Shown piece after piece: positions 53,534 through 62,872 of a DNA stretch of 64,000 nucleotides. The stretch lies in the NCBI RefSeq assembly GCF_043951915.1, contig NZ_JBINJD010000008.1, positions 1 through 64,000 of the forward strand, in the 5' to 3' direction. How positions within the stretch are numbered: position 1 is the first letter of the stretch; each line of letters begins with the position of its first letter. Below the pieces are notes generated by a model, which saw only the letters and a program-made list of their open reading frames with translations, did no database searches and had not been told where the DNA came from. The DNA is from Alienimonas sp043951915 (GTDB lineage: Bacteria > Planctomycetota > Planctomycetia > Planctomycetales > Planctomycetaceae). Both the position numbers and the translations under genes were made by a program.

Positions 53534-53967
53534 GGAAGGCGGTGACGGCAGGCGCGGTCAGGTTCGCCAGAGGGATCGACCCGCATCCGCGGGCGAGGTG
53601 AGGTTAAGACGGGAGAAACACTCGCGGAAGCGGTAATCCCGCGCGGGGCGGCCCGGGGCCCGTCGGGCGGACGGCGCCTCCCGCGGGCGTCCGCACAATC
53701 CGGCGAGCCGGACCGCGGCCGCGGCCCGGGGAGCGTCGCGGCGTCCGGCCGATCCTTCGGCCCAGGGCGGTCCGCCCCCGAAGGCCCGGGGCGGAACGGC
53801 CCTCCAGTTTACCCACCCTTCCCGAGAGGTCCCCCCATCATGGCGCAGGCGGACGGCCTGACGCCACCGCCCGTCCCGGGCTGGCGGAATTGCGAGCGGC
53901 GGCCGATCTGACTTGACAACGCCGCATCGTCGCGGCCGGTCTCGTTTCCCTCCCCCCGGCGGTAGTC
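53534..53967. other. 430-base divergent promoter region
   Basis: It separates the glycosyltransferase gene from the divergent export lipoprotein gene. A TTGACA at 53913-53918 could be a -35 element, but I find no matching -10 box at a suitable distance. No gene or repeat is clear. Confidence 0.35.
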
Positions 53968-55320
53968 ATGGCACGGACGCCCCTTTCTCGCCCGGGCCGC
54001 ATTCTCCGGTCCGCGTTTCGTCGCTCGTTGTTGGCCCGCCGCACGTTGGCGGTCGCGGCGATCGCGACGGGCCTCGCCGCCTCCCTGACGGGTTGCGCCG
54101 GGAGCGGTTTGAGTCAGGCCGACCCCCTCACCCCGCAGGCGGACATGGCCCGCCGCTCTGTGCCGCAGCCGGCCCAGGTGCCGCGGGAGTTCTCCAAAAC
54201 TTTACTGCCCACCTACCGGCTCGCCCCGGGGGACACGGTGCTGGTGGAGCCGGCCCGGTTCGACACCCCGCTGCGGTTCCCCGCCGATCAGCCCGTGCAG
54301 CCGGACGGCACGATCGACCTCGGTCGGTTCGGCCGGCCCCCGGTCGCGGGGCTGAGCGTCGCCGAGGTGGAAGAGGTCGTCGCCCGCCGCATCGCCCTGG
54401 TGGCGGAGCGGGACGAGGTCCTCGCCGAAGCGATCGCCGAAGACCCCACCGCCGCCGAGGTCAACGTGCGGCTGATCGATCCGAACGGCAGCGTGTACTA
54501 CGTGCTGGGCGCCGTGCAGACGCCGGGCGTGTTCCAGCTGGCCGGCCGGGAGACCGTGCTGGACGCCATCCTGACCGCCGGCGGCCTGACCGATAACGCC
54601 AAGCGGTGCGACATCATCCTGGCCCGCCCGTCGGTGCCGGCCGACTGCCGCACCGTGCTGCCGGTCTGCTACGACCACCTCGTGCAGATGGGCGACAGTA
54701 CGACGAACTACCAGATTCTGCCCGGCGACCGGATCTTCGTGCCCAGCCGCGGCTGCAAGGACACGATCTCGGAGTTCTTCGGCTGCGACGACGAGTGCGA
54801 CCTGTGCCGCTGCACCCCGCAGTTCGGCTGCGGCCCCGACGCCAAGCCCTGCCCCACCCCCACCCGCTACGCGGCGATGTGCCCGGACCGGGCCGGCGTG
54901 AGCGCCCTGGACTACCCCGGCCCCTTCGGCGCCGAGGCGGCCGGCCTGGACGAACTGGTCGCCCCGCCGGCGCCCGCCCCGGCCGTGGAGGACGAGGGCG
55001 ACTTCGGCCCGGTCCCCGCTCCGGCCCCGGATCCGATCGACGTGCCGGAGGTCGACCCCGCCGACGCGGCTCCGCCCGCCGCCCCGGCGCCCGTCACGCC
55101 CGCCCCGGAGACGACCGAACCGCCCGCGGCCCCGGCGATGCCGAACAACCCCGCCGCCCCGGACGCCCCGGCGGAGGAAACCGACCCCGCCCCGCTGCCG
55201 CCGGAGATCCCGGACCTGCCGGATCTGGACGATCTGGCCGTCGGCCGGGCGGCCCTGCCCCCCGCCCCGGTGTGGGATTCGGAACTGCCGGTGCTGGAAG
55301 TGCCCGCGAACGGTTTCTGA
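53968..55320 (+). CDS. Polysaccharide-export (Wza-like) outer-membrane lipoprotein
   Basis: 450 residues from an ATG. The signal peptide ends with the lipobox LTGC. A Poly_export domain (YRLAPGDTVLVEPARFDTPL, then QPVQPDGTIDLGRFGRPPVA) is followed by an SLBB-type beta-grasp segment (YYVLGAVQTPGVFQLAGRET, VLDAILTAGGLTD). An unusual Cys-rich stretch (FFGCDDECDLCRCTPQFGCG) and a long Pro/Ala tail complete it. It would form part of an exit channel for surface polysaccharide. No Wzc-type kinase gene is adjacent. A strong terminator follows. Confidence 0.88.
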   Translation: MARTPLSRPGRILRSAFRRSLLARRTLAVAAIATGLAASLTGCAGSGLSQADPLTPQADMARRSVPQPAQVPREFSKTLLPTYRLAPGDTVLVEPARFDTPLRFPADQPVQPDGTIDLGRFGRPPVAGLSVAEVEEVVARRIALVAERDEVLAEAIAEDPTAAEVNVRLIDPNGSVYYVLGAVQTPGVFQLAGRETVLDAILTAGGLTDNAKRCDIILARPSVPADCRTVLPVCYDHLVQMGDSTTNYQILPGDRIFVPSRGCKDTISEFFGCDDECDLCRCTPQFGCGPDAKPCPTPTRYAAMCPDRAGVSALDYPGPFGAEAAGLDELVAPPAPAPAVEDEGDFGPVPAPAPDPIDVPEVDPADAAPPAAPAPVTPAPETTEPPAAPAMPNNPAAPDAPAEETDPAPLPPEIPDLPDLDDLAVGRAALPPAPVWDSELPVLEVPANGF

Positions 55321-55383
55321 GCTTCCTCGACGGAACTCCCTCGGGCAGGCGACGCGTCCCGCGTCCCGCCCCGCGACGAACGC

Positions 55384-55418
55384 CCGCCGGGCCGGTCACT
55401 GACCGGTCCGGCGGTTTT
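55384..55418 (+). terminator. Hairpin terminator after the export lipoprotein gene
   Basis: CCGCCGGGCCGGTCA (55384-55398) pairs with TGACCGGTCCGGCGG (55400-55414) with one mismatch, followed by TTTT and, shortly after, GCGTTTT. Confidence 0.85.
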
Positions 55419-55567
55419 GCGTTTTGGACCGACGCATCGCGGAACGCATGCCTGTAAGTTGATGCACGATGCGACGGCGCGTCGCCCTCGCGTTTCCTCG
55501 GGCATTTCGCCTTTTTCCCTGCCGCGGCGCCCTCCGGCCAGCGGCGTTCCCTCCCCCGGAGTTCTTC

Positions 55568-56722
55568 ATGTCGTCCCCGATCCAACCGCGTCGCCGACCT
55601 GCGCGATCTGGCTTCACGCTGATCGAACTCCTGGTGGTGATCGCGATCATCGCGATCTTGGTCTCCCTGCTGCTGCCGGCCGTGCAGCAGGCCCGCGAAG
55701 CCGCCCGCCGCAGCCAGTGCCAGAACAACCTCAAACAGATCGGCTTGGCGGCCCACAATTACCACAGCGCTCATAAGGCCTTCCCGCTGTGCGGGATGGG
55801 CCCGAGCTTCCGGAGCGCCGGCGGGTGGGGCAACCTGTCGCCGTTCGTCGGGATGCTGCCGTACCTGGACCAGACGGCCCTCTGGAATCAGGTCAGCAAG
55901 CCGCTGGACACGAATAACGACGGCACGCCCGATTTCGGCCCGTTCGGTCCGGCCAACACCTCCAATTACTCGCAGCCGGCCGGTAATTATCCGCCGTGGC
56001 GGACCGTCATTCCGGCGCTGGTCTGTCCGAGCGACCCCGCCCCGGCGCCCACCGGCAATCAACTCGGTCAGACGAACTACGCCTTCAACGCCGGCGACAG
56101 CGACATCCTGCACGACGACGACCTCGGGCGGGCCCGCGGGATGTGGTCCTGGGGCCGCTGCCTCGGCCTGCGGGACGCCCGCGACGGTACGGTCAACACC
56201 ATGCTGTTCGCCGAAATCGGCCGGCCCTCCCCCGAACGGGCCTGGCAGGGCGGGGTGATGTCCAACGGCCAGGCGGATTCCGGCCGCGTGGACGTCAACG
56301 CCTGCCTAAACGACTCCACCGACCCCAATAACCCCGGCTACTACCCCACCGGGGCGAGCGGCAGCTACACCACGTTCCACGCCGAACGCGGTCGGGCCTG
56401 GTGCTCCAACGAGAACCAGTACGGCGCCTTCAACGCGGTGCTCGCCCCTAACGGCCCCAGCTGCTCCAACGACAACAACGCCCGCGGCGCCTCGCCCGGT
56501 CAGAACGGCAACTACTACATCGTGTCCGCCGGCAGCTATCACACCGGCATCGTGCAGGTCGTGATGTGCGACGGCAGCGTGAAAAGCATCTCCGAGACCA
56601 TCAACGCCCAGACCGGCACCGGCAGCACGCTGCCCCAGCCGGCCGCCAGCGGCAAGAGCGCCTACGGCGTCTGGGGGGCGTTGGCCACCCGCACCGGCGG
56701 CGAAGTCGTCGACGAATTCTGA
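55568..56722 (+). CDS. DUF1559 prepilin-like exported protein (copy 1)
   Basis: 384 residues from the ATG at 55568, with GGAG upstream. A type IV pilin-like leader, RSGFTLIELLVVIAIIAILV, with Gly-Phe at the prepilin cleavage site and Glu at +5, is followed by the DUF1559 start (LLPAVQQAREAARRSQCQNN). The C-terminus has the H-x9-DG motif (SYHTGIVQVVMCDGSVKSIS). Such proteins, often called major pseudopilins of planctomycetes, form large families and are thought to be surface-exposed. A hairpin terminator follows. The 247 bases upstream hold the previous terminator and a leader shared with copy 2. Confidence 0.92.
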   Translation: MSSPIQPRRRPARSGFTLIELLVVIAIIAILVSLLLPAVQQAREAARRSQCQNNLKQIGLAAHNYHSAHKAFPLCGMGPSFRSAGGWGNLSPFVGMLPYLDQTALWNQVSKPLDTNNDGTPDFGPFGPANTSNYSQPAGNYPPWRTVIPALVCPSDPAPAPTGNQLGQTNYAFNAGDSDILHDDDLGRARGMWSWGRCLGLRDARDGTVNTMLFAEIGRPSPERAWQGGVMSNGQADSGRVDVNACLNDSTDPNNPGYYPTGASGSYTTFHAERGRAWCSNENQYGAFNAVLAPNGPSCSNDNNARGASPGQNGNYYIVSAGSYHTGIVQVVMCDGSVKSISETINAQTGTGSTLPQPAASGKSAYGVWGALATRTGGEVVDEF

Positions 56723-56771
56723 GCCGGAATCGTACGACTCGGCCCCGCGGGCCGAAGGAACGTCGAGCGCA

Positions 56772-56801
56772 CCGCCCGCCCGGGACCTCCCGGGCGGGCG
56801 G
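56772..56801 (+). terminator. Hairpin after DUF1559 copy 1
   Basis: CCGCCCGCCCGGGA (56772-56785) pairs perfectly with TCCCGGGCGGGCGG (56788-56801). Only CGTTCGTT follows, so the T-run is weak. The same stem recurs after copy 2. Confidence 0.75.
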
Positions 56802-57093
56802 CGTTCGTTCGGGACCGGCGCCAACCCTGCCTGAGGCGCTGCGGATCACGCCGCCGGTCCACCGACGCCGACTTTTCCCGAAGCGGCCCGATTTCAGATT
56901 TTTCCCGACCCGCAGAACCAGGGATTCTCGCTTCCGGACGAATCTTGCGGGGACAGGGGGGCGAAGTAGACTCCCCGCTTCGTAAATCGATCTCTTCCGG
57001 TGCGGCGGGTCTTCGCCGGCGGAACGTGGCGATTCCTCCCCCTCTTCCCTGCCGTCGCCCCTCCGGCGGTCGGCGCCTCCCACGGAGTCCTCG

Positions 57094-58263
57094 TTGGCTT
57101 CTCCCGCATCCCGCGTCCGGCGGTCCGTCCGGACCGGCTTCACGCTGATCGAACTGCTGGTGGTGATCGCGATCATCGCGATCTTGGTCTCCCTGCTCCT
57201 GCCGGCCGTCCAGCAGGCCCGCGAAGCGGCCCGCCGCAGCCAGTGCCAGAACAACCTCAAACAGATCGGGTTGGCCCTCCATAATTATCACAGCGCCTAT
57301 AACGTCTTCCCGCTGTGCGGGACGGGCGAATCGGACCGCTCGGTCTGCCACGGCATGATGTCGCCGCTGGTCGGCCTGCTGCCGTACCTCGACCAGACCG
57401 CCCTGTGGGGGCAGGTCAGCAAGCCGCTGACGATCACGACCGGCAGCGGCGCGACCGCCACCACGGCCTCGTTCCTGGCGTTCGGCAATCCGAACGCCAA
57501 CGGCGCCTCCTATACGAACTACTCGGAGACCGCCAACACCTACCCCCCGTGGCGGACGCAGATCACTTCCCTGCTCTGCCCCTCGGACCCCGCCGCCGCC
57601 CCGATCGGCAACGAGATCGGCGAAACGAACTACGGCTACTGCATGGGCGACAGCACCCGGACCAACACCAACAACATGAGCGTCGCCCGCGGGATGTGGG
57701 TCTCCGCCCGCGCCCTGGGCCTGCGGGACGCCCGCGACGGCACCGTGAACACGATCATCTACGGCGAGATCGGCCGCCCGGCCCCCGGCCGGGAGTGGCA
57801 GGGCGGGTACGTCAACAGCACGACGCGGAACGTTTTCGTCGACCCGGCCGCCTGCCTGACCGCCGCCACGGACGCCAACAACCCCGGCTTCTACCCGAAC
57901 CCGACCGTCAGCCCCTTCACGAACTTCCAGCCCCGTCGCGGCGACGCCTGGAACAGCGCCGAGGGCCAGTTCGGCGGCTTCAACGCCGTCCTGGCGCCCA
58001 ACGGCCCCAGCTGCGGCCACGACGACACCTCCCGGAGCGCCAACCCGTCGGCCGAGGGCTACATCCTCAGCGCCGGCTCCTATCACACCGGCATCGTGCA
58101 GGTGGTGATGGCGGACGGCAGCGTGAAGAGCATCTCCGAGACGATCAACGCCGCCACCGCCGGCGTCACCGCCACGGCCCCGCCGACCTCCGGCAAGAGC
58201 CCCTACGGCATCTGGGGCGCCCTCGCCACCCGGGCCGGCGGCGAAGTGGTCGGCGAGTTCTGA
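57094..58263 (+). CDS. DUF1559 prepilin-like exported protein (copy 2)
   Basis: 389 residues from a TTG at 57094, with CGGAG upstream. The prepilin leader (RTGFTLIELLVVIAIIAILV) and the next 30 residues are nearly the same as in copies 1 and 3. The rest is clearly related to copy 1 (MMSPLVGLLPYLDQTALWGQ, ARGMWVSARALGLRDARDGT) and has the H-x9-DG motif SYHTGIVQVVMADGSVKSIS. It ends with GGEVVGEF, as copy 3 does. It is an independent unit with its own leader and terminator. The 371-base gap before it has copy 1's terminator and the shared leader. Confidence 0.92.
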   Translation: MASPASRVRRSVRTGFTLIELLVVIAIIAILVSLLLPAVQQAREAARRSQCQNNLKQIGLALHNYHSAYNVFPLCGTGESDRSVCHGMMSPLVGLLPYLDQTALWGQVSKPLTITTGSGATATTASFLAFGNPNANGASYTNYSETANTYPPWRTQITSLLCPSDPAAAPIGNEIGETNYGYCMGDSTRTNTNNMSVARGMWVSARALGLRDARDGTVNTIIYGEIGRPAPGREWQGGYVNSTTRNVFVDPAACLTAATDANNPGFYPNPTVSPFTNFQPRRGDAWNSAEGQFGGFNAVLAPNGPSCGHDDTSRSANPSAEGYILSAGSYHTGIVQVVMADGSVKSISETINAATAGVTATAPPTSGKSPYGIWGALATRAGGEVVGEF

Positions 58264-58354
58264 GCAGCGAGTTTTAAACGGCGAGGACGGAGCGGCGGAC
58301 CGCGGGCCAGGTTCGATCCCGGACGCCCCGCCGACCGCTCGGCGACGTTTCACG

Positions 58355-58390
58355 CCGCCCGCCCGGGAACGCTCCCGGGCGGGCGGTTTT
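58355..58390 (+). terminator. Strong rho-independent terminator after DUF1559 copy 2
   Basis: CCGCCCGCCCGGGA (58355-58368), loop ACGC, then TCCCGGGCGGGCGG (58373-58386) and TTTT, followed by GCGTATTTT. The stem is identical to that after copy 1. Confidence 0.92.
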
Positions 58391-58493
58391 GCGTATTTTG
58401 GGGGCGGTTTTGAGCTCCGACGGGCGGCCCCGGGCCGGTCGCGGGACGGCGGGGGGATAGGATCGAACCCTGAATCGTTCCGCAGGTTCGTCG

Positions 58494-59927
58494 ATGACCG
58501 CCCCCCCGTCCGACCGCACGCCCCCGCCGCAGGCCGCCCCGGAGGGAGTCGATTTGCCGGATCTGGTGCGACGGGCGAAGGCGCTGCTCCGCGACAACCG
58601 TCGCGGCGACCGCACCATTCCCGCCGCGGGGCTCTATCCGCACCAGTGGAGCTGGGACAGCGCCTTGATCGCCATCGGTCTGTCGCACTACGACGTGCCC
58701 GCGGCGAAGCAGGAGCTGCGTACGCTGTTCCAGGGACAATGGGCCAACGGCCTGCTGCCGCACATCGTGTTCAGCGAGGGGGACGACGGTTATTTCCCCG
58801 GGCCGGACTGGTGGGACAGCGCCCGCAGCCCGCACGCCCCGCGGAAAGCAGACGGCACGCCGATAAAGACCAGCGGCCTCGTCCAGCCGCCGGTGCACGC
58901 GACCGCCGTGCTGCAGGTCGCCGACCGCGACCCGGACCCCGCCGCCGCGGCCGTCTGGCTGCGGGAGATGCACCCGAAGCTCGCGGCCTGGCACGACTAC
59001 CTGTATCGAGAGCGGGACGTCGACGGGAACGGGCTGGTTTATATTCGCCACCCGTGGGAAAGCGGGATGGACAATTCCCCCCTGTGGGACGAGCCGCTGA
59101 GCCGGATCGACGTCCCCGAGGACCTGTTGCCGGACTACAAACGCAGCGACCGGGAACACGCCGATCCCGACAGCCGTCCCGACGACGCCACCTACGACCG
59201 CTACGTGCTGCTGGTCGAACTGGCCAAGGCCTGCGACTACGACGAGGATCGCCTGCGGAGCGGCGGCGGCCCGGACGGCGGGGCGTTCCCCTTCCGGGTC
59301 GAGGACGTGCTGTTCAATTCGCTGCTGGCCCGGGCGGAGCAGGACCTCGCCGAGATCGCCCGCCGCGTCGGCGCCGACGACGCCGACCACCGCCGCCGGG
59401 CGGAGACGACCCGCGCCTATCTCAATAAAAACCTCTGGTGCTCGAAATCGAGCATGTATCGGAACTACGACCTCGCCGCCGACGAGCCGTTCGTCCGGCG
59501 GGTCGCCGGCGGCTTCGCCCCGCTGTTCGCCGGCATCCCGGACCGGGCGCGGGTCGAGCCGATGCGAAAGGCGATGCGGTCGGCGAGCTTCAACGCCTGC
59601 GCCGACGGCTGCGCCGACGGCGTCGGCTACGCGGTGGCCTCCTTCGACCGCGACCACCCCGACTACAACGCCGACGGGTATTGGCGCGGCCCGGTCTGGA
59701 TGAACGTCGACTGGCTGCTGCACGCCGGCCTGCGCCGCTACGGAATGGCCGGCGAAGAAAGCGTCGTCCGCGACAGCATGCTCCGGCTGCCCGCGAAAAG
59801 CGGCTTCCGCGAGCACTACGACGCCGAGACCGGCGAGGGCGGCGGCGCCGAGAACTTCAGCTGGTCCGCCGCCCTGCTGATCGACCTCGCCGCGACGGAG
59901 TTCGGCCTGGACGTGCGGGCCGTGTAG
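58494..59927 (+). CDS. GH63-like glycosidase (mannosylglycerate hydrolase-type)
   Basis: 477 residues from an ATG. An (alpha/alpha)6-barrel enzyme with three landmarks of bacterial GH63/MGH proteins: YPHQWSWDSALIAIGLSHYD with a catalytic Asp, IRHPWESGMDNSPLWDEPLS, and YWRGPVWMNVDWLLHAGLRR. A Glu near the end (GGGAENFSWSAALLIDL) could be the second catalytic residue. There is no signal peptide, so it acts in the cytoplasm. It probably hydrolyses glucosyl- or mannosyl-glycerate (compatible solutes) or a similar short glycoside; the exact substrate is uncertain. Confidence 0.85.
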   Translation: MTAPPSDRTPPPQAAPEGVDLPDLVRRAKALLRDNRRGDRTIPAAGLYPHQWSWDSALIAIGLSHYDVPAAKQELRTLFQGQWANGLLPHIVFSEGDDGYFPGPDWWDSARSPHAPRKADGTPIKTSGLVQPPVHATAVLQVADRDPDPAAAAVWLREMHPKLAAWHDYLYRERDVDGNGLVYIRHPWESGMDNSPLWDEPLSRIDVPEDLLPDYKRSDREHADPDSRPDDATYDRYVLLVELAKACDYDEDRLRSGGGPDGGAFPFRVEDVLFNSLLARAEQDLAEIARRVGADDADHRRRAETTRAYLNKNLWCSKSSMYRNYDLAADEPFVRRVAGGFAPLFAGIPDRARVEPMRKAMRSASFNACADGCADGVGYAVASFDRDHPDYNADGYWRGPVWMNVDWLLHAGLRRYGMAGEESVVRDSMLRLPAKSGFREHYDAETGEGGGAENFSWSAALLIDLAATEFGLDVRAV

Positions 59928-59942
59928 CGGCCCCCGCCGCGG

Positions 59943-60434
59943 TCACAGCACGCGGGGGGCGATCGCGTCCAGCGCGTCCCGCCGGCCGGACTCGGCGATT
60001 TCGAGTCCGGCCGGCGTGGACATGTAGTGCGGCGCCGCCGCGATCCCCAGCCGAATCAAATCGAGCCGGTCGCCGTCCCAACAGGCGCCGAGGGTGGGGT
60101 CGTCGGTCGTCGCCCCGTCCGTGTGCCGGGCGCAGGCTTCGACCAACAACTCCAGCCGGTCCGGCGCGAGTTCGAAGAACCGTCCGTGGAGTTCCTCCGC
60201 GAAGGCCCCGCCGCGGCGACCGTGGTCCGGGTCGTGGCCGTCGTTGAGCCGTCGGCAGTCGTGAAACAGGGCGAACAGCGTAACGATCTCCGCGTCCGCC
60301 CCGCAGGAGCGGGCGCAAAACAATCCGTTCCGCTCCACCCGCGCCCAATGCCGCGGTCCGTGGATTGAATGATGGTCGGAGAACCCGGCCCCCTTGACCG
60401 TCTCGATCAGGCCGTCGGGATCGAAGAGGCTCAT
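59943..60434 (-). CDS. HD-domain-like hydrolase
   Basis: 163 residues. H25 in SIHGPRHWARVERNG and H58-D59 in LFALFHDCRR form the first metal ligands of an HD domain, and a later EACARHTDGATTDDPTLGAC supplies further candidates. The protein is smaller than classical HD phosphohydrolases, but length and motif order fit small HD proteins of unknown substrate. It is convergent with the GH63 gene. A decayed second copy lies at 62549-62732. Confidence 0.75.
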   Translation of the reverse strand: MSLFDPDGLIETVKGAGFSDHHSIHGPRHWARVERNGLFCARSCGADAEIVTLFALFHDCRRLNDGHDPDHGRRGGAFAEELHGRFFELAPDRLELLVEACARHTDGATTDDPTLGACWDGDRLDLIRLGIAAAPHYMSTPAGLEIAESGRRDALDAIAPRVL

Positions 60435-60521
60435 GGACGGGACGGGGACAGGGACGGGGCGGCGGGAGCCGATTTTCCGCCACCCCCGTCCCCGGCGCCA
60501 GCACGACGGGCCGGCGCCCCC

Positions 60522-60704
60522 CTACGGGGAACTCGGCGGGGAGTGCGGCGCCTCCCGGAGCTCTGCGGGGGCCGTGGCTTCCGTCGGCTCCAAGTCGCCG
60601 TCTTCCACGCCGCCACCGCACCCCGCGGCGCCGGCGAGGAGACAGAGGGTCGCGGCGTAAACGGCGATTCGGGGCGGGCGTCGAAAGGCGGTCGGGACGG
60701 TCAT
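60522..60704 (-). CDS. Small lipoprotein
   Basis: 60 residues from the ATG at 60704. It is essentially a signal peptide with a lipobox (LLAGAAGCGGG) and a 30-residue acidic/Pro tail (DGDLEPTEATAPAELREAPH). Exported and lipid-anchored if expressed. It lies 87 bases upstream of the HD gene on the same strand. Confidence 0.5.
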   Translation of the reverse strand: MTVPTAFRRPPRIAVYAATLCLLAGAAGCGGGVEDGDLEPTEATAPAELREAPHSPPSSP

Positions 60705-61118
60705 CGGAGGTGCGTACGGAGCGGAGGGAACGGGTAGAAACGGGAACCGAATTCGGCGGGCGAGGCTCCGGCCGCGGGGGTGTCCGAGCCTCGTTATACC
60801 CGCCTCGCCGCCGGGGTCGCGAGCGGCCGGATGACGCACTTAAAGCATCAATACGGCGTCATGCCAAACCCCTTCCGCCCCAAACGCATTGAACCCTGTT
60901 TATCGAGGAAAAACTCTACGCATAAAGATTTTCCGCAACAAACGACGGCCCTTGCGTTTTGGCGAAAGCCGCGCATAAAGTCGTTGACCGCCCGGACGGC
61001 GCCCCCTCTCAGCACGACGGCGCCTCGGCCGGCCACAATCCTCCTTCCCCGCGGAATTGCCGGTCGCGCTCCCGGTCGTCCCGTTCAGTGAGTCGCTACG
61101 CACTCCTGAAAGGCTTCC
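60705..61118. other. AT-rich leader of DUF1559 copy 3
   Basis: Bases 60840-60985 are markedly richer in A and T than anything nearby (for example ATAAAGATTTTCCGCAACAA). It probably holds the promoter and leader of the third DUF1559 gene. I cannot fix -35 and -10 boxes and see no gene. Confidence 0.45.
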
Positions 61119-62279
61119 ATGTCGTTTCTCTCCCCCCCGGCGCGTCCCCGCCGCGGTCGATCGGGCTTTACGCTGATCGAACTGCTGGTCGTCATCGCGA
61201 TCATCGCGATCCTCGTCTCCCTGCTGCTGCCGGCCGTGCAGCAGGCCCGGGAGGCCGCCCGTCGCAGCCAGTGCCAAAACAACCTCAAGCAGCTGGCCTT
61301 GGCGATGCACAACTATCACTCCACCTACAACGTGTTCCCGGCGGCGTCCGGCGGGACGACGGGCGATTCGGGCTCCAACGAAGGGTTCGTCAGCACCTTC
61401 CCGATGCTCGCCCCCTTCCTGGACCAGACGGCCTACTGGAACCAGATCAGTAAGCCGCGGGACGCCGACGGCGACCCGGCCACCACCGGCGACATGCAGC
61501 CGGCGTTCGGCTACTGGCCGCGTCCCGACGACTGGGGCGACCCGTACGAGCCGAACCGCTACCAGTTCGCCACGCTGCTGTGCCCGTCCGACGGGACCGA
61601 GCCGAAGGACATCGCGGACACCAACTACGGCCTGAACCACGGCGACAACGGCCTCGGCTGGCAGGAGAACGGCACCAGCGAAGCCACCCAGCGGTCCCGC
61701 GGCATGGGCATCGGCGTCTGGAGCGTCGGCGACCCGAACCTGCACCTCGGCCTGCGGGACGTGAGGGACGGCGCCACCAGCACCCTGCTGTTCGGCGAAA
61801 TCGGTCGCGGGACCAACCGCACCTTCCAGAGCGGCATCGCCGAGGGCGTGAGCATGCCCGTCGTCAACGGCGGCTACGAAGATCCCTCCGCCAACTGCTA
61901 CCAGAATCCCAGCGTCGTCGACCCCTCCCTCCCGGGCTTCTACAGCGCCTCCGCCGGCTACGAAGCCAGCCGCGGGATCGCCTGGAACATGGCGTACACG
62001 GAGTACAGCGGCTTCCACACGGTCGGCCCGCCGAACGGCCCCTCCTGCGCCGCCGATACGGAGTGGTATTTCCGCCGCGGCCGAGGCCTGTACGCCGCCG
62101 GCAGCTACCACACCGGCGGCGTGCAGGTCGCCCTGTGCGACGGCTCGGTGCAGTTCATCTCCGACACCATCGACACCGGCGACCTCACCGCGACCAACCC
62201 CACCTTCGGCCCCAGCCCCTACGGCACCTGGGGCGCTCTGGGGACGCGTAACGGCGGCGAAGTCGTCGGCGAGTTCTGA
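61119..62279 (+). CDS. DUF1559 prepilin-like exported protein (copy 3)
   Basis: 386 residues from an ATG. The prepilin leader RSGFTLIELLVVIAIIAILV is identical in the core to copies 1 and 2, but the body is more divergent (NVFPAASGGTTGDSGSNEGF, NYGLNHGDNGLGWQENGTSE). The H-x9-DG motif is SYHTGGVQVALCDGSVQFIS and the C-terminus is NGGEVVGEF. It has an AT-rich upstream region unlike the other two and a terminator after it, so it is regulated separately. Confidence 0.92.
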   Translation: MSFLSPPARPRRGRSGFTLIELLVVIAIIAILVSLLLPAVQQAREAARRSQCQNNLKQLALAMHNYHSTYNVFPAASGGTTGDSGSNEGFVSTFPMLAPFLDQTAYWNQISKPRDADGDPATTGDMQPAFGYWPRPDDWGDPYEPNRYQFATLLCPSDGTEPKDIADTNYGLNHGDNGLGWQENGTSEATQRSRGMGIGVWSVGDPNLHLGLRDVRDGATSTLLFGEIGRGTNRTFQSGIAEGVSMPVVNGGYEDPSANCYQNPSVVDPSLPGFYSASAGYEASRGIAWNMAYTEYSGFHTVGPPNGPSCAADTEWYFRRGRGLYAAGSYHTGGVQVALCDGSVQFISDTIDTGDLTATNPTFGPSPYGTWGALGTRNGGEVVGEF

Positions 62280-62309
62280 CCGCACGACTCGCCCCGCGAG
62301 CCGAACGCC

Positions 62310-62345
62310 CGCCCGCCCCGGGAGCCGACCCGGAGCGGGCGTTTT
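62310..62345 (+). terminator. Rho-independent terminator after DUF1559 copy 3
   Basis: CGCCCGCCCCGGG (62310-62322) pairs with CCCGGAGCGGGCG (62329-62341) with one mismatch, followed by TTTT. Confidence 0.88.
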
Positions 62346-62439
62346 CGTTCGAACGGCCCCGTCCGACAGGGGCTTCGTTCGTCGTGAGCAACTGAGCTGC
62401 GGGGACCGGGTCGGGGGGCGGCCGGCGAAGCGTCAGCGG

Positions 62440-62515
62440 AGCCGGACGGGGTGAGCATGCGAGCGGCGTGCGACGTCGCTCAACGAGTGACGCAACCCGG
62501 CATGCTCACCCGCCC
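62440..62515. repeat. Palindromic repeat, family C (copy 2)
   Basis: GGACGGGGTGAGCATGCGAG (from 62444) faces GGCATGCTCACCCG (to about 62512), the same arms as the inner pair at 6429-6494. It lies between the terminator and the decayed HD gene copy. Confidence 0.7.
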
Positions 62516-62548
62516 GTCCGCGACCGCTCCCGGCCCGTGAATGCACGG

Positions 62549-62732
62549 CGCCCGGCGAGCTCGACGAACCGCCCGTTGAGTACCTCCGCGAAGGCCCCGC
62601 AGGAGCGGGCGCAGTACAGCCCGTTCCGCGCCCAGCGCCGCGGCCCGTGGATCGAATGGCGATCCGAAACCCCGGCCCCCTTGACCGTCTCGATACCGTC
62701 TCGATCAGGCCGTCGGGATCGAAGACGCTCAT
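62549..62732 (-). pseudogene. Truncated, frameshifted copy of the HD-domain gene
   Basis: It starts MSVFDPDGLIETV, as the intact gene does (MSLFDPDGLIETV). An 11-base tandem duplication (TCGATACCGTC type, about 62690-62702) then shifts the frame. Across the shift the sequence reads RHSIHGPRRWA, NGLYCARSCGAFAEVLNGRF, then VELAGRR. This matches the intact gene except that about 30 codons, including the HD pair, are deleted between CARSCGA and AFAEELHGRF. It cannot encode an active enzyme. Confidence 0.75.
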
Positions 62733-62872
62733 GGGGCGGGAGCGGGGATCAAGAAGCCGGCGAGGGTCCCACGGGTCCCTCGTCGCCTTGCCCCGCCAGC
62801 GCCCCCCGCCGCTGCGGACGTCGTCCTTGTTACTGTGGTCTGTCGAAGCCCAGTCAAACGGGTTTCCAGACC

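Noticed and set aside
53913..53945. Sigma-70 promoter with TTGACA upstream of the export lipoprotein
   Set aside because: No acceptable -10 box at 16-18 bases; the downstream sequence is GC-rich.
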